Shown here piece after piece: positions 57,001 to 64,000 of a DNA stretch of 64,000 nt. This DNA is from Plazaster borealis. Lineage: Eukaryota > Echinodermata > Asteroidea > Forcipulatida > Labidiasteridae. The notes under the pieces were generated by a model. It did no database searches, was not told the origin of the DNA, and saw nothing but the letters and a program-made list of their open reading frames with translations. Every line of letters begins with the position of its first letter. The first letter of the stretch is position 1. The stretch lies in the NCBI GenBank assembly GCA_021014325.1, contig CM037472.1:248001-312000 (forward strand). The letters run 5' to 3'. The translations under genes were made by a program, and so were the position numbers.

Positions 57001-60000
57001 ATCACCACAATAATCTTGGTTGTGCCATTTCTGGAGTCAGATTCCCCAAGTTTGATACTGTGTAGTGCGCATTTTAGAAGACGCACCACAATTTGACAAA
57101 ATGGCAGAGCCCAATTACGTAAAGCTGTTTACCGGTAAGTGAATTTGTGTGCTTACTATAGCACAAAAACATGGGCAAGCAAAAGTGATTTCATAAACCG
57201 ATCCATAAGATTTTACAATGTGTGTGTGTGTTCACAATGGATTTACATTATTGCATCACTCGTCTGCTTACAGAAACCACCAGCAAGTAAGATTGCCTTT
57301 TGCTTTGCGTATGGTTAGCAGTGTTTATGAAATAGAAATTCTGCTGAGGATCTTTCTAGAAGCAGAAAACGTCTGCAATGAAATTTAAATTATGATATTG
57401 GGCCCACACCACGGGCAAACAGTACCAAAACTTGCTTTGAATTGAACAGTTTTTAAGGTGAGAACCCCTTGTGCCAGAATGGTGCATTTTGAGGAACTTT
57501 ACAATTGAAAACTTCCACAGATGTCTATTTGTTATGTTAGAGAATAATTCTGGAGATTTCTGGCTGATTATTGAGCAGTTGTTTGACAATGAAAAGGACA
57601 ATGAATATGTTGCTAGAAAGACTTACCACCCTGATGTTGTTGTTGTTTGTAGATGAGCCCACTGCACTGTGCTGCTATCAATCCAAACCCTAAGATCTTA
57701 GCTAAGCTGTTATCAGTATGCCCTGAGTATGCACTAGCTGATATTAGAGGAGTTAAGCCTATTCACTACGCAGCAGCATGTCAAGGGAGTGGACCTCTAG
57801 AGTTTCTGCTTGGAAGGTAAGCTATATTATTATATTGTTTCAGGAGCAAATATTGCATGCTATTAATAAGATAATTTTGTTGTATCAGTGCAAAAACTTC
57901 ATATCTCCTAAAATAGCCACTTACGATACGAACGAGTTTGAAATTGCCAAAACATTGTATCACGCTTAAAATAGCCCGGATGTTCACACAAAACAAGTAC
58001 GCTCTGAGATACAACGTTTTTGCACAGAGAATTTTCATGCGAGAGAAAGACGTTTGTGCAAAATCGAGATACAAAGCTTTTGCACTGACAGGACGATTTG
58101 AGGATTATTTGACAACTATTCCAATGCAAAATAAATTAATACAAGTGCCAATCACCACGAGAAGTAATGCAGTTTAACCCATTTTGCTCGTAGCTTTCTT
58201 GTTTGTTTTCAGCTTTAAATATTTAATATTTTGTTTTTGAATTTTGTTATACATGTATGTGTATAACATACTTTTAACCCCATTCTGTCATTAGCGAAGT
58301 TGGTGTTGTTTATAATATCAATATAATAATATAAAATAAAGTCATCTCTTTGCAAAAAGTTGACTGAAAGAGCAGAAATAGTGAGAACAAGTTCATAATG
58401 ATGGATTTATTTCTTGATATTTTTAGTGTATTTCTTTTCTTTATTTATGTTTACCTAAATTTGTGTCAAAATTATAATGGGATAATTTTAACATCTGGCT
58501 GGTGCAGATTTTTGCTTGTTTTGTTAATACTTATTTGTTAATATTGTGTGTATTAGTTTTGCCCTGAAATGCTATTGACCATCATTTGTGTTTTAAACCG
58601 AAATAAATAAATAAATAACGTAGTTTCTTGACACTGAAGACTTCAAAATGTTACCATTGATGTTTCGTTCTTCTTTGAAAAACTAGTTGACTAGAGTGAA
58701 TGTAAACCATTTTTGCTTTCTTGATTACCATGGAAACCTTCAAGTGTTATTTCTGAATTGCTTTTAATAGAGGTTTGAATCCAGATGAGACGGATAATAA
58801 AGGAACAACTCCACTCATGGTAGCTGCAAGATGTGGACGACTTCAAAACATTGAAATACTCCTCAAGAAAATTGAGTCAGGTCAGTTTGGAACATTCAAT
58901 TGTCATCTTCCATTGTCTGCTGATAACATTGATGAATTTATTTGCAATATGTTGATAGAAGCTGAAGTCACAAAGAGGAAGTAAATAATTGTAAAAGCTT
59001 AATGAAAGATTCGTTGAGAGGACATACACATGTTTTACAAGACTTCCTTACCTATACGTGAGCAAACTGATTTGTAATGTGAAGTTTACTGAACTATTTA
59101 AACCGAGCAAACATGCTGACAGTTTTCATTATCTACAGACCTGCCAACCGCATTTTGCGGGACAGTCCCGCATTCCGAAAACTAAACCCCTGAAATGCGG
59201 GACATCCCGCATTTCCATTTCCCAAAATAAAATAAAAAATTCACGTCCATTTAGAATGAGTTTAATAGCTACCTATTTCGCTTGTTTTGCTTCGAAAATT
59301 GTGTGCATACATGCGGGCTAGTGAAATTTTGTTAAGGGAAACCCCCTAAACCCCACAAGGGGCCCTAAGGTGGGCCCCTGGACCCCACCCCATTCTCAGA
59401 CAAGAACTGACTTCCTTGAACCCAGATTTGCCATGACCATTCTGAGATTTATCAGTCCCATTCTCAGACAAGAACTGACTTCCTTGAACCCAGATTTGCC
59501 ATGACAATTCTGAGATTTATCAGTCGTATTCTCAGACAATGTAGTCATAAATAATACTGTATACATTTAACCAACAGATAGCAATGATGAACTGGTTGGT
59601 GTGAAGAGGAAATCAGCATCAGCAGAGTACCCTATTCATTATGCTGCTAGAGCAGGACATGTGGTATGTAAATAGCAAGTAACAGTTTAACAAACTTATA
59701 TGAAGTGTAGTCATCTTGTTACTCGACAAGCTCACTGATCAAGTGGTTTATACAAACCTTAAGATATCTAAGTCATACAAGAATATTTATTTAATAGATG
59801 TTAACTTTGCATCGGGGATAAAGAATATAATTTGCTTTTACCCCATACACCGATGTGTAGTAAGCACTGTATACTCAGTACTTTCTCGAGTTCTGTGAAA
59901 AAAAAATCCACAGGCAAATCACTCGGGTGGGATTCGAACCCACGACCTTTGCATTGCTAGAGAAGATGTCTTACCACTAGACCACTGAGCTAGCCTGGTG

Positions 60001-63000
60001 GCTAGAGGCAGTTCGAATCCTATGTGTTAGCAGCGGGTACCGTTAGCGAATTAATGGATGCTAACTTTGCATATAATATCTCAAGAACCCAAAAGGCACT
60101 GAGTGTTTATATCATTGTCATGTCACATTAGTCCAAGGTAGTAACTGTACATGCTGTGTTTCATTTTGCACATGTGCAAGCAAGGACCTAAAAGTCCAAG
60201 GTAGTAACTCTACCTGCTGTGTTTCATTTTGCACATATGCAAGCAAGGACCTAAAAGTCCAAGGTAGTAACTGTACCTGCTGTGTTTCATTTTGCACATG
60301 TGCAAGCAAGGACCTAAAAGTCCAAGGTAGTAACTGTACCTGCTGTGTTTCATTTTGCACATGTGCAAGCAAGGACCTAAAAGTCCAAGGTAGTAACTGT
60401 ACCTGCTGTGTTTCATTTTGCACATGTGCAAGCAAGGACCTAAACGTCCAAGGTAGTTACTGTACCTGCTGTGTTTCATTTTGCACATGTGCAAGCAAGG
60501 ACCTAAAAGTCCAAGGTAGTAACTCTACCTGCTGTGTTTCATTTTGCACATGTGCAAGCAAGGACCTAAAAGTCCAAGGTAGTTACTGTACTTGCTGTGT
60601 TTCATTTTGCACATGTGCAAGTAAGGACCTAAAAGTCCAAGGTAGTTACTGTACGTGCTGTGTTTCTTTCTGCACATCTTGCTGTACCCCCATGCATACC
60701 ACACATTCATTAAGTTGAATTGATTTACTACAGGAATGTGTGAAAAGTCTTGTGAAGCATGGAGCAGACATCGAGGCAATGGTTTCAGCATCCAACAATA
60801 AGGTCACCCCATTAATGATTGCTGCACAGTCTGGCTTCTTCAATCTAGCTAAAGCTCTAATTGACTTGAAGGCAATTATTGCTAAGAAAGGTAAGGCTTT
60901 TACTTGAGGAGAATTTAATCCAAAACTATGTAGACAAGAATTTATTGTAGATTCAACACCCATTTACACATTACAAAATCCTTCCAAAGTAGGCAGTTTG
61001 TTATCCGGTCAGTCCTGCAGACAACACATTCATCAGCAAAGTTACACTTGTTGCACTCTATGGAACAACCTCCCAGAGTTAACAGTTAATGAATGAAATA
61101 ATGATCTAAGACTGCAGGATAATTTTTGCACCTTCTAATAATCATAATAATAATACAAACTTATAAAGCGCACTTTCTAATAAAAAAATTACTCAAGGCG
61201 CTAGATAATAATTTTAATCATTGAGTACTATCAATAAAAATCAAAAAGTTAAAACACTATCCAAGAGTGACTCTACGACTAAGGAAAGGAGCTAAGAAGT
61301 CAAATCAATGAGTCTGTTTCTTTGATTTAACAGATAAGATCAAGCGTACTGCCCTGATGTTAGCGTGCATGAATGGCCACTATCCAATAGTGACTCTACT
61401 ACTAAGGAAAGGAGCTAATAAGTCAAATCAATGAGTCTGTTTCTTTGATTTAACAGATAAGATCAAGCGTACTGCCCTGATGTTAGCATGCATGAATGGC
61501 CATTATCCAATAGTGACTCTACTACTAAGGAAAGGAGCTAATAAGTCAAATCAATGAGTCTGTTTCTTTGATTTAACAGATAAGATCAAGCGTACTGCCC
61601 TGATGTTAGCGTGCATGAATGGCCACTATCCAATAGTGACTCTACTACTAAGGAAAGGAGCTGATCCTAACACTAAGGACTCATCAGGAAACACACCTAT
61701 CCACTATGCAGCTGCGTATGGCTGGTGGCACTGCCTCAAACTACTCCTCAAAGCTAGTGGAGATCCTAACGTCTCAAATGATTGGAAGGTAATAGTTGTA
61801 ACTTTGAATTCTTAACTTTGTACTGACATATAGAAACACAAGCCCCCAAGATCCAGGTAATCATAATAGTGAATATTTGTAATTCACCTTATCTGTCACA
61901 AAGTGCTATGATCGGGACCTGAACCCCCACTCTGTGACAAAACCTGGGCCCAATTTCATAGAGCTGCTTAAGCTGAAAATATTGCTTTAAAAAATTCTGC
62001 TAAGCAAAAATAAGTGGGGAACCAGTCACAAACTGTGCACATAACATGATATTTTAGCTGGTAACCCTTTTCCAGTAAGCAAAATTGCTTAGTAAATATT
62101 TGTGCTTAAGCAGCTCTGTGAAATTGGGGCCAGAACTGAGTCCAGTGCACTAGACCACTCAGCCACGTTAATCCACAGTAAGGATTTGATGTGTACATCC
62201 TGGGCCCAATTTCATGGAGCTGCTTAAGCACAAAAAGTAGCTAAGCACAATATAATTATGCTTACCAGAACAGGGTTACCAGCCAAAATACCATGTCACA
62301 TGTATAATTTGTGACTGGTATCCTGCTCATTTCTGCTAAGCAGGAAATTGTTAAGCAATATTTTCTGCTTAAGCAGCTCTATGAAATTGGGTCCTGGTGA
62401 CTTGACAGTCCTTTGGCTTCAGTGTCTAATGTTACAATCTCATTGACAGATTCCACCTCTTGGTGTGGCGTTGATGAAGGGTCATATTGGCTGCGCAGAT
62501 CTCCTTCTAGAGCAACCAAAAGTTGATTTGAACTTTCGAGATGACAGTGGAGCTACCTTAGTCATGTTAACCGCTGCTAGCCCAATGACGAAATACATGG
62601 TAGATCAGATGAAATACCTCATCAAGAAGAAGGCAGACTTGACACTGGTGGACATCAACAACAGAAATGCAGTCAGTATTTCTCTCATTTTCTTGCCTCA
62701 TAATAAATAACATGAACAAGTAGTAATTCAATATTATAAGGAGAATGACCCTTGTGCCAGTGAGAGTACATGCTGTTTAGCCAGTTGCATGTATATAACA
62801 ATGCCATGTTTGATGAGCTCCCAAGGTATAACCTTGTGAAAGTTATCAACTATTCTACTTTTTAAGATGATTTGTTTTTGTTGTATTTCCAGCTACACTA
62901 CTTGGCTGCAAGTGGAATGCCCACTGTCTATGATGTAAGTATGTGAACCAGTTCAACCAGTGTAATCAGACATTCTCATTGGGGAGGGGGGGGCAAAGAA

Positions 63001-63907
63001 ATTATCTGGGGCTATTGAATGTATCAAACCATTCATTTGTTTAATTTTGTTCGTCACATTTCAGGATGGGAGGTGCGGCAATGGTTCCCCCCCCCCCCCC
63101 CCCCCCCCCGGCCTGGTTTTAGTATTTAGTGAATTTTTTAATGTTCCATGTTTATTTATTTTTGAAAATCCTCTTTGTATTGTTATTGTTTTACTGTCTG
63201 ATATAAATTAGTTTTATCTATTTTAAATTGCTACATTGTCAGGCGCCTTTGAATAGCCAACGTTGGAATCAATGCATTATAAATCAAATAATTATTATTG
63301 TCAAGTCAGTATTTTAATGTTTCTGAAAATTTATCGCATAACAATCTTTTCTTGGAGACAGTTGTGGCTCTCAGAAGGGTTTTCCTGTCAGTATTCTGTA
63401 TGAAGAATCTCCTGTAGGTTTCTCATTATACTCCTTCTAAAACAAATTCATGTGACATTTATTTAAGTCTCAGATATTAGAATATGATTTTATCACCTAT
63501 TTGAAGTCCTTGTTCAGAATCTGGGCACAATTTCATGCAGTTGCTTAAGCAGAAAATAGTGCTTAAACATTTTCTGCTTTATGGCAAAAATAAGCAGGAT
63601 ACCAGTCACAGATTGTACCTGTGACATGGTATTTTGGCTGGTAACCTTATTGTGGTAAGCATAATTTTGTTGTGCTTAGCTACTTTTTGTGCTTAAACAG
63701 CTCTATAAAAATTGGACCCTGAGCTGCTGTGATTAGATTGAAATAACTTTGTGAGGAATCCTGTCCTCTCTCTCCTTACAGCCTGCAGAAAAAGAGGCTC
63801 AAAGGAGTTCCATCTTAGACCTCGCTAAACTACTCATAGATAAAGGATGTGATGCATCTGCAAAGGATAAGTCTGGTAACACTCCTATCAACCTAGCCTT
63901 GCAACAG
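45001..63907 (+). CDS. Large nuclear ankyrin-repeat protein, first 18 exons
   Basis: Exons: 45001-45048, 45639-45831, 49456-49722, 50307-50594, 51381-51621, 52581-52862, 53335-53419, 54578-54685, 55820-55939, 56734-56814, 57653-57816, 58771-58880, 59578-59663, 60734-60890, 61580-61788, 62450-62671, 62893-62934, 63782-63907. They sum to 2829 bases (943 codons) with every phase matching; the 3' end lies outside. Start ATGGCGGACG at 45001 (MADEGGELTNGPSTSK). Order: a proline/basic segment; a folded-looking block (YFICKTAQNVYHKTKLFKIL to about residue 165); an acidic run of Asp/Glu (exon 4); a Lys-rich, probably nuclear-targeting run (exon 5); then at least eight ankyrin repeats, e.g. GTTPLMVAARCGRLQNIEIL, YPIHYAARAGHVECVKSLV and SGNTPIHYAAAYGWWHCLKL. 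Large invertebrate ankyrin PARPs of the nematode PME-5 type have a similar plan, but no WGR or PARP domain falls in this window, so that identity is a guess. Confidence 0.85.
46085..49412. repeat. 52-bp minisatellite filling ankyrin-gene intron 2
   Basis: Consensus unit starts AGCAGGTTTTTGACAGTAGG then TCCTATCTTGTAGAGGAGGT then TCTCTGATGCAT. About 64 copies. Variants cluster: GTTTTATACAGTAGG units at 46310-46660, TTTTCTGATGC units in the middle, GGTGCTCTGATGC units at 48420-48590, and a partial duplication GACTGTAGGTCCTT at 48706, 48980 and 49250. The array stops about 45 bp before the exon 3 acceptor. Confidence 0.97.
49850..50085 (-). repeat. tRNA-derived SINE (family 1-like), intron 3
   Basis: GGTCATTGGGCAAGTTACTT at one side, TGTCTTTCTCACGGACACAA and GGGATTCGAACCCACACCC (B box in reverse) at the other. 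Same plan as 52890-53228. Confidence 0.6.
52890..53228 (-). repeat. tRNA-derived SINE (family 1-like), intron 6, near full length
   Basis: Reads AATAATAATAATAACTAGTT, TTATATAGCGCATTTAACAA, CCTGGTCATTGGGCCACAAC, CTCGCTCAAGGATACAAGTG, GATTCGAACCCATGAC and finally ACCACTCGGCCACATGAC. In reverse this is a tRNA-Leu-like head with a (TTA)n tail. Confidence 0.7.
53515..53760 (+). repeat. tRNA-like SINE, family 4, intron 7
   Basis: TTGGCTAGTGCATCAAGCGC and GGTTTGATTCCTGGCTAGGG give A- and B-box-like segments; the tail includes TGTGCCATGAGGGTTATTTT. Abuts the MITE at 53763. Confidence 0.5.
53763..54324. mobile_element. MITE with GGGTGCGTTCGATTAGC ends, intron 7
   Basis: Left end GGGTGCGTTCGATTAGCTCA, right end GAAGCTAATCGAACGCACCC. 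GCGTTCGATTAGCC is repeated just inside each end, and CACGAGTGTAAGT-like motifs are also mirrored. About 560 bp, no ORF. Confidence 0.85.
54831..55206. mobile_element. MITE, AAAGGCACTGAACACG family, best copy, intron 8
   Basis: Left end TTTAAAGGCACTGAACACGT, right end CAGACGTGTCCAGTGCCTTT AAA. Target-site-like TTTAAA at both sides. Carries all landmarks seen in the other copies. Confidence 0.9.
55335..55600 (+). mobile_element. 3' end of a CR1/L2-like LINE, intron 8
   Basis: The frame SAAPRIWNSLPLNLRSCLCT then TKFKSLLKTYLMSQVFKD and a stop is the usual C-terminal wording of these polymerases. It is followed by a short 3' UTR with GCGCCTTGAACACCCAGCAG and a terminal ATT microsatellite (55575-55598), as expected for 5'-truncated insertions. 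Confidence 0.75.
55985..56625. repeat. 34-bp minisatellite, intron 9
   Basis: Unit CCCTGCCTGTTACTCCTCAA ACCGCCCACAACCG, about 19 copies with TTACT/TTTCT and CACAA/TGCAA/CAGAA variants. Because 34 is not divisible by three, the + frames cycle through one 34-residue pattern, and long frames stay open. Confidence 0.92.
59135..59345. mobile_element. Fragment of an unidentified repeat with CCCGCAT motifs
   Basis: In intron 12. ACCTGCCAACCGCATTTTGC, GGGACAGTCCCGCATTCCG and GGGACATCCCGCATTTCC suggest a dispersed element end. No ORF of value. Confidence 0.35.
59390..59545. repeat. Direct repeat of 67-68 bp, just over two units
   Basis: CATTCTCAGACAAGAACTGA begins at about 59390 and 59459. Both continue with CTTCCTTGAACCCAGATTTG and CTGAGATTTATCAGTC. 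A third unit starts at 59528 and stops. Intron 12. Confidence 0.85.
59845..60050 (-). repeat. tRNA-derived SINE, family 3, intron 13
   Basis: Reverse copy: ACACCGATGTGTAGTAAGCA, GGTGGGATTCGAACCCACGA (B box), CTTACCACTAGACCACTGAG (A box) and TTAGCAGCGGGTACCG. Confidence 0.75.
60131..60685. repeat. 63-bp minisatellite, intron 13
   Basis: Unit GTCCAAGGTAGTAACTGTAC CTGCTGTGTTTCATTTTGCA CATGTGCAAGCAAGGACCTA AAA, nearly nine copies, the last truncated. The palindrome TGCACATGTGCA sits in each. Since 63 is 21 codons, the minus strand reads a 21-residue repeating frame with no stop, a repeat artefact. Confidence 0.95.
61155..61215. repeat. SINE-tail-like fragment, intron 14
   Basis: AATAATAATACAAACTTATA AAGCGCACTTTCTAATAAA and CTCAAGGCGCTAGA resemble the tail of the SINE at 52890 (TTATATAGCGCATTTAACAA). 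Confidence 0.5.
61254..61662 (+). repeat. 123-bp tandem duplication across the exon 15 acceptor
   Basis: TTTAACAGATAAGATCAAGC occurs with the post-AG base at 61334, 61457 and 61580, exactly 123 bp apart. A fourth, partial unit precedes (ACTATCCAAGAGTGACTCTA at about 61258). Each unit has intron tail, AG and the first 85 exon bases; only the last continues into the rest of exon 15. In the upstream units the frame runs KGANKSNQ and stops. Confidence 0.93.
61948..62131. mobile_element. Foldback MITE, GGGCCCAATTTCATAGAGC family, intron 15
   Basis: Starts GGGCCCAATTTCATAGAGCT and ends AGCAGCTCTGTGAAATTGGG GCC. Inserted in SINE-like sequence (AAGTGCTATGATCGGGACCT before it, CACTAGACCACTCAGCCACG after it). 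Confidence 0.85.
62203..62397. mobile_element. Foldback MITE, same family, intron 15
   Basis: Starts GGGCCCAATTTCATGGAGCT, ends CAGCTCTATGAAATTGGGTC C. It ends about 55 bp before the exon 16 acceptor. Confidence 0.85.
63087..63110. repeat. Homopolymer C run, about 20 bases or more
   Basis: In intron 17, in GGTTCC(C)nGGCCTGG. The length may be unreliable in an assembly. Confidence 0.8.
63524..63721. mobile_element. Foldback MITE, same family, intron 17
   Basis: GGGCACAATTTCATGCAGTT at the left and AGCTCTATAAAAATTGGACC C at the right; inner GTGACATGGTATTTTGGCTG. It ends about 60 bp before exon 18. Confidence 0.8.
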
Positions 63908-63965
63908 GTGAGTTGCTTAGTCTGGTAACACTCCTTTCAAACTAGCTCTGCAACAGGTGAGTTGC
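63858..63965 (+). repeat. Tandem duplication of the exon 18 donor end
   Basis: AGTCTGGTAACACTCCTATC of the exon recurs as AGTCTGGTAACACTCCTTTC 49 bp later, and both units end in GCAACAGGTGAGTTGC. Donor sites are thus at 63908 and 63957. Reading on from the first donor hits a TAA within the duplicate. Confidence 0.9.
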
Positions 63966-64000
63966 AAAAGCTGTGTTCGCATCGGACTTTATTGCGGTAA

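Noticed and set aside
60118..60963. Minus-strand frames with HVQNETQQVQLLPWTFRSL repeats
   Set aside because: 63-bp repeat is 21 codons, so one frame stays open by chance. It overlaps real exon 14 of the plus-strand gene.

Overview
This is a fragment of an animal nuclear genome. Genes are split into many short exons with GT-AG introns, protein families are metazoan (a BBSome subunit, cytochrome P450 family 46, a BLOC-1 subunit, a large ankyrin-repeat protein), and the DNA between exons is full of tRNA-derived SINEs, foldback MITEs, LINE tails and minisatellites. The repeat families, especially the MITEs that begin AAAGGCACTGAACACGTTTG and GGGCCCAATTTCATAGAGC, resemble ones I associate with echinoderms, most likely a sea star. 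That placement is inference from memory. There is no prokaryotic organisation and no CRISPR array.

Layout. 110-2737 (+): the last six exons of BBS1. 5557-17899 (-): a complete 13-exon CYP46-like P450 (copy A, 504 residues predicted). 21126-27292 (-): a second complete 13-exon CYP46-like P450 (copy B, 509 residues) with the same intron positions, so the two are a head-to-tail tandem duplication. 29769-30950 (-): an apparently single-exon gene for a 393-residue protein I do not recognise. 33921-36278 (-): a three-exon BLOC1S3 homologue (221 residues). 45001-63907 (+): the first 18 exons (943 codons, open at the window edge) of a large nuclear ankyrin-repeat protein with acidic and lysine-rich N-terminal segments. 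The exon joins proposed for these genes keep frame. The summed coding lengths of both P450 genes and BLOC1S3 are multiples of three.

The introns are unusual. Intron 6 of CYP46 copy A holds a roughly 3-kb element bounded by inverted repeats. Its interior grades from telomere-like CCCTAA repeats into a very long GGCCT pentamer array, then to CCCTGA and back to CCCTAA. Introns of the ankyrin gene hold 52-bp, 34-bp and 63-bp minisatellites. A 37.9-38.2 kb trinucleotide tract and a 39.4-40.5 kb higher-order minisatellite lie in the intergenic stretch upstream of it.

The most interesting cross-cutting signal is that small tandem duplications repeatedly hit exon edges. The terminal coding segment of BBS1, stop codon included, is duplicated. 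The last exon of CYP46 copy B has three decayed partial copies behind it. The acceptor half of ankyrin exon 15 is present three to four times at a 123-bp period. The donor end of ankyrin exon 18 is duplicated 49 bp downstream. These leave decoy splice sites or alternative 3' ends in at least three unrelated genes.

The genes do not form an operon or an obvious pathway. Neighbouring genes look functionally independent apart from the P450 pair.
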